Source: Lolium rigidum (taxonomy: Eukaryota > Streptophyta > Magnoliopsida > Poales > Poaceae). From it: 64,000 nt of DNA. Below, one piece after another: positions 11,530 through 22,800 of the stretch (position 1 is its first letter; every line of letters starts with the position of its first letter). The stretch lies in contig NW_025899960.1 in the NCBI RefSeq assembly GCF_022539505.1, forward strand, positions 248,001 to 312,000, given 5' to 3'. Below the pieces are notes generated by a model, which saw only the letters and a list, made by a program, of their open reading frames with translations, had not been told where the DNA came from and did no database searches. A program made the position numbers and the translations under genes.

Positions 11530-11547
11530 GTCCCACCGGGCGTGCCA
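11530..11547 (-). other. Primer binding site
   Basis: On the minus strand TGGCACGCCCGGTGGGAC starts 5 nt after the 5' LTR. It opens with TGG, which pairs with a tRNA CCA end, and is of a type common in plant Gypsy elements. The matching tRNA was not determined. Confidence 0.7.
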
Positions 11548-11552
11548 GAATG

Positions 11553-12720
11553 TGTTACCCTCCAAAACCCACCGACGGGCAATGGCTGAGCAACACGAAG
11601 AGCCGGGAAGCTCCCAGGGCCGCTTAGTGGATCCCTGGCACCTCGCGTCGTCCCGCAAATCTTCTGGCCAACGTCCTAGCGGTTGCTAGGGCGTGCCACC
11701 TGACCTAGACCCGGTCAGGAAGGTGTTAGTGCTTCGATTGTTCCTGCATGGTAGACACGTGCACATTAAATACGAGCCCTATCGGCTCTCAGGTTTCCCT
11801 GTGGATCGGCTCAAGGAGCCGATCGCCCCATGTTTCACGTTGGATTTACAATGGCATGGGGATCCTGCTTGATCAGGACAAAGCTAACACGATCCACGAC
11901 AGTTTAGGGTTTTCACCGCATAACCGGAACGTCCTACGCGTGATCGGGCCTAGCAGCTACGAAAGACGGTGCAAATCACCCCTACGAGAGGCCTAAAAAC
12001 GAACATGACGTCGATTCCCGGAACATCCCTCGCAGGGACGGTGAACAGCATCTAACGCACCACCGGATCCTCCGACCCCAGCGTAAGGCCTAACTATGCA
12101 GATATTAAACTAATCCTTGCAGAGCAAGGAGCAACTATAACGGATCGGATCTACTAGGTAACGAAAAAGCAGTATGCTGCCCTCACGTCTGGATAGACGT
12201 GAGGGCAGCTAGGTGTCGAGGGACGGCATCGCCACGCAGATATGCACGTGAAAGCATCGATGCAAGACCCTAAACACCTAAGGATAAATAGTACTGCTCG
12301 CCATCAACAAGGCTTCAGCACGAGCAGTACAAGGTTAACGAATAAACGTGTACTGCCTAGATCGCTAGATGCGATCTAGGCAGCATGGTGCTTACCCGGG
12401 AGAAACCCTCGAAGAAAGGGGTGGCGATGCGCCTGATTTGTGTTGGTTTGAACGATGATTGTCCTCCTTTTCCGATAACCCTAGATACATATTTATAGTC
12501 CAAGGGACTTTCTAATTGAGGCGTGCACCTAACCGTGCACGGGCCGGACTCTAACTGTTAATTCTAAACACGATACGATCTAATAATATTACAGATACAC
12601 GGGCCACTTAGCCCAAACTCTTAGCGCAAGGCCGCTTCGAAGGTGCTCCACGTGTACGTCCTTCAAGCCTATCTTCACTTACGGCCCATCTCCTGATTTG
12701 GCCAAAATCGGGTGGTAACA
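11553..12720 (-). repeat. 5' LTR of the gag-only retrotransposon
   Basis: This is 1,168 bp with the same termini as 5499-6666. The TATA box on the minus strand is at 12490-12497 (TATAAATA). Transcription of gag would begin just downstream of it. No gene lies in this stretch. Confidence 0.93.
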
Positions 12721-12725
12721 GGAAC
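12721..12725. repeat. Target-site duplication GGAAC, right
   Basis: The right copy of the GGAAC duplication. The sequence from 12726 onward resumes the LTR-like sequence left at 5493. Confidence 0.92.
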
Positions 12726-13325
12726 ATATATGATGGGTTAGTTCATAAAGCATAATTGACACGGCTTACCATACCACATGACTTCTCGTGGCACATTCTT
12801 CATGCTTCATGTGTTGACCAAACTTGAATCTATTCTTCACTCTTTGTATTGGTCATCCTTGTATCTTCTCATGCTCTGTATATCATACTATCTTGAGGTG
12901 TATAAATAATTCTTCATTTATTTGCATGCTCTAAATCTTAGTCAACCATAGCTCAACTCATGAGACTATCATGACACCGACTTAGAGCCATAACTTGAAT
13001 TCTTCACTTGGAATCAAGCACTCAAGATCTTGATCATTCATTGCTTATCACATAAGCTAGAGCATGGCTAATATTGAGTTCCACATAAGAACTCCATCTT
13101 CATTTCTTCTTCTTGATCATATCACATATATGTCTTCAAATCGATGATCTTGATACCAATACTCAAGGTATATATTTATCTTCATGGCATCCATACTTGA
13201 ATCCAACACATGAACTACAAGTAGTTCCTATGGAATATTCCTTCATATAGACTCAATGAAAACATTAGTCCATAGGGGTTGTCATTAATTACAAAAACCA
13301 CACATAGGGGCAATGTACCCTTACA
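12726..13325 (-). repeat. LTR-like element, right part (outer end)
   Basis: On the minus strand it begins TGTAAGGGTACATTGCCCC at 13325, which looks like an LTR start, and continues to 4681-5493 across the nested element. It is AT-rich and has no coding sequence. Confidence 0.5.
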
Positions 13326-13844
13326 GAGGATCAACCACCTTACAAGCTAACATCGCCACGTTGGAGATGCCCTTATGCACGGCCCATAGCTAGGGGCTTG
13401 ACTTGGATTGAGTAAATACAATTTTAAATTTTCCAAATGGGAAGTTTTTAGAACTGAATGTGGCTATTTTAGTTTACTTACTTTAGGGTAGAGTTTGAAT
13501 TATAATTGTCGTTGTGTATTTGACAGCTCATCAAGTCGGGAACACACGTGCTACCCAATATCGGAAACCTCAAGACGGTGGTGAGGCCCTAGTGTTGCTT
13601 GCTCGCCTGGAATTATTGGGCAACTTGGGCGAGATTACAATGAGTCGAATTGTGCCTCAATGGCTCTGAGGATCCGGATATAGTGTTACGAGGGTAGATA
13701 TCCTACCGAATACGATTAAGCATAGACTAAGCTAAGTATTCCTTGCCGTGCACGTCACAGATCCAACCGACCTTGACAATGGGCCGGATCCGACAGCTTG
13801 TCTTCAGACCAGATCCCACCTTTGTTGTTCTCCGGCAATTAGAC
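13326..13844. other. Intergenic, nothing recognised
   Basis: Mixed-composition DNA between the LTR-like element and the left edge of the tandem duplication. No open frame of note, repeat or RNA gene is visible. Confidence 0.5.
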
Positions 13845-14633
13845 CGTCCGGTTAAGCCATAGACCTCGCCACCATCTGTGGGCCACCCAGCTTGCCAGAA
13901 TCAAGGCTATATCGTGGTATATACCTAGTTAGCATATCCATGAAAATAATATTTTTGTAGCACTACTCTATTGTGTACTCAACGTGCATTTCACGCAATC
14001 CATGTAAATTCATTAAGTTGCGTGTTGCAGTACACATTTACTAGTGATATAAATAGTGAGTGGTCAAATAAGATCTGAGGTACATGTAGGATTTAGCCAT
14101 TTATTTTGTAAAATTCAAAAATCATTTCCTTAAGTTTTTTAAAAACTAAAATATTATAGATGCAGCCAATGTTGCATCCTGTAATGGTGAAAAACCTTAA
14201 TGTAAACTTCTTTATCTCTTTGCTACATAAAAATGACAAAATTTAACAAGTTTTTATAGTTTTGAATATTTACTATTACACAAAGAATTTCATAAATTTT
14301 TTAATTTGTAGTATGCACCATTTGAAACATCCAAGGATTTTTGTATTTTTTTTATAAAAATCAACATATAATTTACAAAAAAAATGGCTACATGAAGCTA
14401 TGCCTCCATTTATAGTTTACAGTCATAAATATTGCAAGAACTTCTTTAAATTTGATCAAATGTAATTTTATTTGGTAAAATGAAACCTAGAAGTACACTT
14501 ATTCCTACACGGAGGATCAATGATGATAAATTGATTTATGCACGTGCGTGCAGCCAATCAACTCTACATGCGTGCAGCGGTGGCGTTCGTTCTGGGAGCA
14601 AGCAATGCATGCTGGGGCGTATACGAATTTGAA

Positions 14634-14648
14634 AATTTCCTTACTACT
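14634..14648. repeat. Target-site duplication of the 730-bp retroposon
   Basis: AATTTCCTTACTACT occurs here and at 15379-15393. Unit 2 has the corresponding single sequence near 33419, so the insertion postdates the duplication or is absent from that copy. Confidence 0.9.
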
Positions 14649-15378
14649 TTTTCGATAAACGGAGTATATTTATATCAAGATATACTAATTACACCCAGCC
14701 TAATGGCATTCCGGATACACACAGCCAAAAAAGGAAAAGAAAACTAAGAAACAAAAGTCCCGCTACAGTATCTCGGCCTAATATTTAGGTCGGACCCCCA
14801 CGTTGGAGACCATCCCGGGCTGGCCAAACCAACCCTCCACCGGCGACACCATCGCCGGCTTCCATGCACCTCCATCTCGCCGCCGGATCGCGGTGATATA
14901 TCAAAAGATCCACCACCACCAACCGCAAGCCGACCCTCTCCGGCGAAGAAGAGGGCCACCTCCTCCGTCGAACCCAAGGCTGCTGCCCCGGGCGCCCTCG
15001 TGTCGCGGAAGAAGCCCGAGATCGCCTACACGCACCGACGAGAGGCGGGGGGAGGGCATGGCGCAGACCGAGGGCCTGGCCGCCGCCCACCACCAGCCCC
15101 TGCCGGTGTGCTACGGGTGGAAGCCTACGAGAGGGGAGGGGAAACCGCAGCGCGAGCCGCATCCGCCCATCACCATCTGCGCCGGCCACCGCCGTATGCG
15201 TCGAGGAGGGGAGAGCCCGTCCGCCGTCCCCCACGACGGTGAGGAAAGGCCCCCGCCGCCGCCACGCCCCGTGGGTCTTTGCCCTGGCGGCGCTACCGGC
15301 GGCGGCGGCGGCGGCGGTTAGGGTTGGGGTGAGGGTCGGGAGAGGAGGCGATCAGTTTTTTCAAACAAATATATATTC
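14649..15378 (-). mobile_element. GC-rich non-autonomous retroposon, 730 bp
   Basis: A complete insertion flanked by a 15-bp duplication and missing from the homologous site in unit 2. On the minus strand it starts in GC-rich, CCG-repeat DNA (about 15380-14800) and ends with ATATAAATATACTCCG followed by TTTATCGAAAA. This layout resembles plant LINE-derived non-autonomous elements that join a GC-rich 5' part to a LINE-like 3' tail. Open frames on both strands (14785-15234, 14803-15321) reflect high GC and are not called as genes. Confidence 0.75.
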
Positions 15379-15474
15379 AATTTCCTTACTACTACCTACT
15401 CTTTTGTTTAAAGTTCAGCCTAGTTAGCTTTTTCTATACATGCCAGGATCGTCGCCTCACGCACGGCATTGGCA

Positions 15475-16627
15475 GTACTTAAAGAATAAGATTTTATCGG
15501 CAGTACAATCAAAGCCCACAGATTCTTCATTTTGGAAGGGTTTAATGCGAGTAAAGGATGAGTTTTTTAATAGAGGTTTTTTTAAAATTGGTAATGGAAG
15601 GAGTGCTCGTTTCTGGGAAGACGTGTGGTTAGGGAAAACCACTCTGGCAAATCAATATCCGTCTTTATATAATATTGTGCGTCACAAAAATGTAACGGTA
15701 GCTCATGTGTTAGCCCAAATACCACTGAATATTAGTTTCAGGCGGGCATTACTGGGGAACAGATGGAATTTATGGTTGCAGTTATGCCAAATCCTAATGA
15801 CGGTAAGTTTAAATGATGATAAGGATCATTTTGTTTGGGAATTGACATCCAATGGTAATTTTACGGTAAAATCTATGTATGAAGATCTTATGAGCGATCA
15901 TACCCCTTACTTGAGAAAATACTTGTGGAAGGTTAAAGTTCCTTTGAAAATTCGGATTTTTATGTGGTTCCTTAGTAATAAAGTTTTGTTAACTAAAGAC
16001 AATTTAGCTAAGCGGAAGTGGAATGGGTGTATGAAGTGTGTTTTTTGTGGTGCACAGGAAACTGCTGAGCATCTATTCATTGCTTGTCCTTTAGCTAAAT
16101 TGCTATGGCCTACGGTTAATTTCACTTTCGACCTTCCGCCTCCAACCAATATTACAAATATGTTTGGAAATTGCTTAAATGGAGTAGATAGACAATCCAA
16201 AGCTTTCATCCGTGTTGGGGTTTCTGCTTTATGTTGGTCTATTTGGAGGGCAAGAAACGATATTATCTTTAACAAAAAACAATCTTTTCATTATTTGCAG
16301 GTTATTCACATGATGACTCACTGGGTTCAGCTTTGGGCTCTCCTTTCACCGGAGGGAGTACGGGATGCCATGGTTTCTGGATGCACACGGCTCCTGATGG
16401 TCGCTCAGAATATCTTGTGCCAGGCTGGTTGGCGTCATACTAGTAGGCTACAATGATGTGTAGTTTTACGATGCTCCTTTTCTTCCGCTGGTTGATTTTT
16501 GTATCAACTATTGGCGATGTTTGAGTTTTGTGAGGTGTAAGACTTTATACTTATGTGGTTTTAATAAAAAGCCGTGTGCATCATCATGATGCAGAAGCCG
16601 GGGTTAAACTCCCCATTTCGAAAAAAA
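15475..16627 (+). mobile_element. 5'-truncated LINE with zf-RVT C-terminus
   Basis: A 1,153-bp insertion flanked by CGCACGGCATTGGCA at 15460-15474 and 16628-16642, ending in an A-run after AATAAAA and a short 3' UTR. Unit 2 lacks it. The open frame to 16456 encodes only the C-terminal part of LINE ORF2: the motif FFKIGNGRSARFWEDVW, then a zf-RVT domain with KVKVPLKIRIFMWFL and the zinc-binding CVFCG...AEHLFIACPLAKLLW. The reverse transcriptase and endonuclease are lost to 5' truncation, the usual outcome of incomplete target-primed reverse transcription. The frame apparently starting at 15440 runs in from flanking DNA. Confidence 0.88.
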
Positions 16628-17013
16628 CGCACGGCATTGGCATTTGGCATACTCTCAGAAACAAGAGACCGCAAAGCAGCATCTTGTATCCATAGCTTCG
16701 ATGTTATGTATGAAACGCGTGACACTGTCCATATGATCGATTCCGGCCGGCTTCATTTTGTTGCTGGCTGTTCTTTGAGTCTTAACCTTGACGGTGGTGA
16801 TCCGTACACCATGCTTGGGCGGAGAATATACACCTAGCATATACACACATGCATGGCAACGAAACATTAGAATGAAAACTGATAACAACCATGGGTGCAT
16901 AATCAAGACGAGAGAGAGCTCGAATTTTCTTGGATCGAGCCCAGCGTTCTCGTTCGCCCATCGGTCGTAGTTGTGAGTGGATCGCACGGTGTAATGGGGA
17001 TCCAGATTATTCG

Positions 17014-19860
17014 ATGGCGTCGTCTGTTGGGCCACAGCCCACTACTGTTCATCGGGCCACGCCTTTAGCTTCCACAGCGGACAGGATTAGGGTTAACCCT
17101 AGATCAGTTGGCACTGGATCGGTGGTTTTCGTCACATCGCCTCCACCCACCAGATCTGATCTCCCTCAACCATCTCCTCCTCGTCGTTGGTCTGGAACAA
17201 ACTCTGGTGATCGCAGATCGTTTGCTCAGATTGTTGCATTGCCGCGGATGGATCGGAGATTCGGAGGGCCGCGCAGATCTTCTCCGAGAAGAAGCAATTA
17301 CTTCGGGTACCGGCCAAGAGCTGGATCCGATGCAGATCGACGGGATGAGCAGCGTCGATGGGAAGATGAGCGCCGCCGTGAGGAAGATTGGCGTCGCGAA
17401 GAGGAGCGACGACATGCAGATCAAGAGCGCCTCCGATTCGAGGAGCGCAGGAGGCAAGATGAACGCAGGCGTCTGGATGAAGAGCGTCAACGTGAAGCAA
17501 CCCGTATCTCGGAGAGGGTTGCACGCGAGCGAGCTCTTGCTGAGAAAACTCGCAAAGATGATGAACTGCGTGCCAGAGATCGGTGGGCACATCGCTCGGA
17601 GATGGTTCCTGGTACCACCTCCAACTTCAACGCCACTCGATCTGCCGAAGTAAGTCCTGTTGCCCCATCCTTGCCATCTTCTAATACTGCTGCAGCAGAT
17701 GTTCATAGTCCTCAGTTGCAAAATCAGAATAGATCCGCCGTAGTTGCCGATAGCTCTCAATCGCTTGTCTCTCTGCCGGAACCGGTGGGGTCCTCTGTAC
17801 CACCACCAGTTCCTGCCTCCACCACTGCTGTGACTAGAAGAGTTGATGTTCCTCTCAGAAACCTCTCTTGTTTCTACTGCAATGGTGATCATCACATTTC
17901 TGTTTGTCAAGAAAGAGATCCGTGGGATTACAACGCCCCTTTCTTTGGCAGTGAGGAATTTGGGTCAGGGTTTTACTCTATTCCAGTTCCTGAAGAAGAT
18001 AACTATCCAGTAGAGCAGCTCAACTATGCTCATATCACTGTTGAAAAGGGTGAAGTTAACTGTAGAAATATCGAGCATGAGTTCAATGTCTGGGCTGAGT
18101 CTATGAAGATCAATTGGCGTTTCTTTGCAAAAGAAGTTTCTGCTACTGAGTTTAGAACAAGATTTCCATCTGCCAAGACTATTGAGGAGCTGGCCCACTT
18201 TGGGAAATTGTTCATGAGGACTGTACCTGGTGCAATCATCAGTTTGGAGAAATGGGCAGGTGACATTGAGCCAATTTCCATCATGCAGGAGGCTTGGTTC
18301 AGGATTAAGGGCATCCCCATGAAATTCAGGAACAAGTCTACAGTATTCTATGCTGCCAGCCTTGTAGGCAAGCCCCTGGCTCTTGACAAGAACTACCTCA
18401 GACACTTTGCCTATGTGAGGGTAAAGATTGGCAGTCAGGACCTGGCCTTGGTGCCCAACTCTAGAATTGGTGAGATAAAGAAAGGTTTCTATGAGTTCCA
18501 ATACTCCAGGGAACTTTTTGACCCTTCCTCTAATACTGGCAACAAGACTGTTGTTCCTACTGATGCTCAAGGTGGTGAAGGTGATCAGGGGACTCCAAAG
18601 AGGCAGAGAACAGGCATGCAAGATTCTGATGCAGGTTCTCAATCTGCTCCTCCTAAGGTCTCTGGAAATTACAAGGGTTCTCACAGGCAAACTGCTATGC
18701 ATGAATCTCCTATTCCTAGGAAAGATACTGGTAAAAGGAAATTGTTTGAGCTGGAGCTTCCATGTGCCCCTGAGAAGAATTTGGTTCTCACATCTGCTGT
18801 TCCTGACAATTCTCCTCCTCTTTCAGAAGTTCACAAGGAGGTGGTTGGGGCACTTGCATCCCTTCCTTCTCAATCCTCTGAGAGTTCTTCTTCACAGAGA
18901 GCTGCTGACTCTTACAAGCAATTCCTTACTTCATTGGCTAGATCTAATAGTGACAAAGCCTTTACAATTCAGAAGGAATACAAGAATCTTCTTGATCCTA
19001 TTGCTGAAAATGTCAATGAAGAGAGTGATCCTGTTGATGAACTGGTTGATTATGATAGCAGTGACAATTCACAGGATTCTGATATTCCATATTTGACTCA
19101 GGGACAGGGAATCCTTGCTTTGGCTGCTCCCTCCCTTATATCTGAGAGGACTGCAGTTGTCATTCCTGTTGATGGTCCACAACCTGAGCCTGATTCACAA
19201 GAAGAACCTCTTTCACAGGTTGATAATCCCATCATTGATGTTCCAGGTGCTGGCAATTCCTCTTCTCCTGGTGGAAATCAACAGCACCCTGCTCCCAGGA
19301 TGAGTTCAAGAGTTGAAGCCAGAGGCACTCATACCTCAAGGATTGGATCTAGTATCATGGAGAATATTGAAGCCAGCAATATCCCAGGTACAAATTTAAA
19401 TACTCACAACTCCTTTGCTTTATTAGATGATGAGGAGATCTTAGCTAGAGCTCTTGAAATGGGAGTTTGTCCTACTTCTTTTTCTCTTGAAAATGTTAAT
19501 TATCTGAAAGATTTAGAAATTGCTAGACATAATATGGGTGTGGTACAAAACTCTGTTGTGAATTCTAATGATGTTGACTCAAATCCAATCCTGCTGCTGG
19601 GTCTGGGTGAGGAACAAAGTGAAAGTGACAGAGATGTAGAAGAGGAGCCCTTCACTCCTGTTTTATCCAGAAGGAAAAGGAGAAATAAAAAGTCTGTTTG
19701 TAAGATTGGGAGAAGTGGAGCACAGTTGACATCAGGTGATGTCATTTTGGGAGCACAATCAACATCAAGTGCTGCCCAGGTGAAGGCAAGAAATGACCAC
19801 CCTTTGTGTGGCATTATTGCTGGAACCAGAAATAGGAAACAAAATCCAAAATATCTATGA
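17014..19860 (+). CDS. LINE ORF1 nucleic-acid-binding protein
   Basis: A 948-aa protein from the first in-frame ATG at 17014. The frame is open upstream to 16930, but only with a TTG. A long Arg/Glu-rich stretch of coiled-coil character occupies about residues 105-200. A CCHC zinc knuckle (C286, C289, H294, C299; CFYCNGDHHISVC) follows. Then comes a DUF4283-like region at about residues 340-500, typical of plant LINE ORF1 proteins. The C-terminal half is Ser/Glu/Pro-rich and looks disordered. It would bind LINE RNA in the ribonucleoprotein particle. Its TGA overlaps the ORF2 ATG in the string ATGA, suggesting reinitiation or leaky coupling of ORF2 translation. Confidence 0.88.
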   Translation: MASSVGPQPTTVHRATPLASTADRIRVNPRSVGTGSVVFVTSPPPTRSDLPQPSPPRRWSGTNSGDRRSFAQIVALPRMDRRFGGPRRSSPRRSNYFGYRPRAGSDADRRDEQRRWEDERRREEDWRREEERRHADQERLRFEERRRQDERRRLDEERQREATRISERVARERALAEKTRKDDELRARDRWAHRSEMVPGTTSNFNATRSAEVSPVAPSLPSSNTAAADVHSPQLQNQNRSAVVADSSQSLVSLPEPVGSSVPPPVPASTTAVTRRVDVPLRNLSCFYCNGDHHISVCQERDPWDYNAPFFGSEEFGSGFYSIPVPEEDNYPVEQLNYAHITVEKGEVNCRNIEHEFNVWAESMKINWRFFAKEVSATEFRTRFPSAKTIEELAHFGKLFMRTVPGAIISLEKWAGDIEPISIMQEAWFRIKGIPMKFRNKSTVFYAASLVGKPLALDKNYLRHFAYVRVKIGSQDLALVPNSRIGEIKKGFYEFQYSRELFDPSSNTGNKTVVPTDAQGGEGDQGTPKRQRTGMQDSDAGSQSAPPKVSGNYKGSHRQTAMHESPIPRKDTGKRKLFELELPCAPEKNLVLTSAVPDNSPPLSEVHKEVVGALASLPSQSSESSSSQRAADSYKQFLTSLARSNSDKAFTIQKEYKNLLDPIAENVNEESDPVDELVDYDSSDNSQDSDIPYLTQGQGILALAAPSLISERTAVVIPVDGPQPEPDSQEEPLSQVDNPIIDVPGAGNSSSPGGNQQHPAPRMSSRVEARGTHTSRIGSSIMENIEASNIPGTNLNTHNSFALLDDEEILARALEMGVCPTSFSLENVNYLKDLEIARHNMGVVQNSVVNSNDVDSNPILLLGLGEEQSESDRDVEEEPFTPVLSRRKRRNKKSVCKIGRSGAQLTSGDVILGAQSTSSAAQVKARNDHPLCGIIAGTRNRKQNPKYL

Positions 19861-22800
19861 TAGGTGCTTCCATGAATTGCAGAGGTGTTGGAAAGAAAGG
19901 GATGAGTGCCTTCTTGGCAAATTTGATCAAAGAGCAACAGCTGGATTTTATTGGTCTTCAGGAAACAATTAAAAAAGATTATTCTTCTGCTTTTCTCAGA
20001 AGGATTGACCCTGGTGGTGATTTTGATTGGAAATGGATCAGTTCTGTTGGCAGAAGTGGAGGTATCCTGGGTGGCTTTAGGCTATCCAGGTTCACCATTT
20101 GTGATACTTCTGTTGGGAGATTTCATATCAAGGTAACCTTGCTTGATCTCAAATTAAATGTGAAATGGTGCTTCATTATCATTTATGGAGCTGCTCAGGC
20201 CTCTGATAAGGAGGAATTTCTGGTGGAACTTGGTAACATTTGCAGCAATCAAACTCTACCAATTTTGGTTGGAGGTGATTTCAATATCATGAGATTTTCA
20301 AATGAGAAGAATAAACCCATGCCTCATAACAAATGGTCAGATATTTTCAATTCCATCATTAATACCTGTGCCTTGAGAGAGATTCATATGACTGGTGGTC
20401 AGTACACCTGGTCTAATAATCATTGTGATCCCACCCTGGAAAAATTAGACAGATTTTTGATGAGTAGCTCCTGGGAGGAACTTTTTCCTCTTGTAACAGT
20501 TCATAAGTTGGTGAGGGATGTTTCTGATCATAATCCCTTAATTCTAGATACTTTGGATATCATGGTGAAGAAGAGAGATTTTAGATTTGAGAAAAGATGG
20601 CTCAAAGAGGATAATTTCCTAGACAGAGTCAAAAGGTGCTGGGAGCAACCAGTTCATGCCAAAGACAGTTTGGACAGATTATTGAAGAAATTAAAAAATG
20701 TCAAGAAAACTCTGAAAGGATGGGGAGCTAATCTGAGAGGGACAGATATCAAAAAAAAGAAAGATATTTCCAATGAATTGAAGGAACTAGAGGAGTTGGA
20801 AGAGACTGGTCCACTTTCTCCAGCACAAAGGATAAGGAGAAGTACTTTGCAGCAGGACCTGTTGTCTGTATTGGATAATGAAGAATCCTTCTGGAGACAA
20901 AGATCTAGAGAGAATTGGCTCCTCCATGGTGATAGCAATTCTGCTTTCTTTCACAGAGCTGCTAATGGGTGTAAAAGAAAGAGAACTATTTTTTCTCTGA
21001 AAGATAGGGACACAATTATTCAAGGTGATGCTGCTCTGTTGGAGCATGCTACTGCCTTTTACAAGGATCTATTTGGTCCAGTCACTGACCCTGGAATTAG
21101 GCTGAGTGATGATGTCTGGACAGAAAGTGAAAAACTCAATACCCTTGATTGTGCTGAGATGGATAGACAGTTTACCTTGGAAGAGATCAAAGATGTTATT
21201 GATCACATGGAGAAAAACAAAGCAGCTGGTCCTGATGGCTTTCCCATTGAATTTTATCAACATTGCTGGGAAATTGTGAAATTTGATATCCTGCATGTTT
21301 TCAATGATTTATTTGATCATAAAATTGGCCTGGACAGAGTTAATTATGGGGTTATTACCCTTATTCCAAAAACTGCTGATTCTGATGTCATTCAAAAGTT
21401 TAGGCCGATTTGTTTGTTACAAGTGTTCTTCAAGATTGTGACAAAGACTTTGACTGTTAGAGTTTCTCCTGTTATGGATAAGCTCCTACTTCCATGTCAG
21501 ACAGCTTTTATAAAAGGAAGATACATCTCAGATGGTGTGATGCTGCTGCAGGAGATCCTGAGAGAGGAAAAAACCAGGAAGAAACAGGGGGTAGTCTTAA
21601 AAATTGACTTTGAAAAAGCATATGATAAGGTAAACTGGGGGTTTCTGTTTGATTGTTGTAGACAGAAAGGCTTCAGTGATAATTGGATGCAGTGGATTAA
21701 AAAATCAGTTGCTGGTGGGACCCTCAGTGTCAAGGTTAATGACAAAGTGGGCCCATATTTCACTAGTTATAAGGGAGTAAGGCAAGGTGATCCCTTTGCC
21801 CCCTTCCTCTTTAATATGGCTGCCAACAGTCTGGCTAAAATGATCCATCTAGCTCAAGATAATGGGCTAATCACAGGGCTGGCTGATAATATGGTGCAGA
21901 ATGGGGTTGCAATCTTACAATATGCTGATGACACCATACTTTTGCTACAAGATGATGTTCAGCAAGCAATCAATTTGAAGTTACTGCTTTACATTTTTGA
22001 ATCCATGTCTGGATTGAAAATCAATTTTGATAAAAGTGAAGCTCTGATGATTCTTGATGACAGTATAAAACAGAATTTCTTTGCTGAGCTGTTCAAATGT
22101 CAGATGGGCAGCTGGCCAATTAAATATTTGGGGACTCCTGTTTGTGCAAGAAGGGCCTCAGTGTCTGACATGAGATTCTTGGAGGAAAAAACCAAGAAGA
22201 AGATGTGTGGATGGATTGGCAATTCTATGTCCATTGGAGGAAGATTGATCAAAATTGATGCTTGTTTGGCTAGCACTGCAGTGTATCAGATGTCCTTGAG
22301 GTTGCTGCACAAAACAAATATTGAACAGATTGATAAGCCTATTAGATCTTTCTTCTGGGCTGGAAGTGCTGATAAAAGGAAATATCACTTTGTGAAATGG
22401 AGATGGATTTGTAAGCCAAAACAAAAAGGTGGCTTAGGTGTTAAAGACTTGACTAAATTTAATATTAGTCTGATGTGTAAGTGGTGGTGGAAGCTGGAGC
22501 ATGATACTGGCCCTTGGCAGGATTTTATGAGATTAAAATATTTGAGAGGAAAAGGCATCTACTTTGCAAAAAGAAGACCTGGAGATTCTCCACTTTGGTC
22601 TGACATGCTAAAAGTCAGAGAATTGTATCTCTATGGCAGGAGAATGAATGTTGGGAATGGTTTGTTAACCAGCTTTTGGGGAGATTCTTGGTGTAGCACA
22701 AGGCCTCTCAAAGATATGTTCCCTGTACTGTTTGATATCTGTAATGAGCAAAATATTACTGTGGCTGGAGCTGCTGATATGGGATGGAGATTCTCCTACA

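Larger units (their letters stand above)
5499..12720 (-). mobile_element. Complete gag-only LTR retrotransposon, Tat-like
   Basis: A 7,222-bp element bounded by identical-length LTRs (1,168 bp each) and a GGAAC duplication. Reading on the minus strand it has a 5' LTR, a primer binding site, a gag gene, a long spacer full of short inverted motifs, an oppositely directed acidic ORF, a polypurine tract and a 3' LTR. No protease, reverse transcriptase, RNase H or integrase is visible, so it must be non-autonomous and be mobilised by a related element. The gag type plus an antisense ORF next to the 3' LTR resembles the Tat lineage of Gypsy (for example Grande); this assignment is inference. By eye the LTRs differ by about a dozen substitutions and three small indels, so insertion was recent. 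Confidence 0.85.

Noticed and set aside
16930..17013. Upstream start for LINE ORF1
   Set aside because: The frame is open, but the first codon is TTG; the first ATG is at 17014.
17104..17910. 268-aa and 152-aa minus-strand ORFs
   Set aside because: Antisense shadows of the LINE ORF1 Arg/Glu-rich region.
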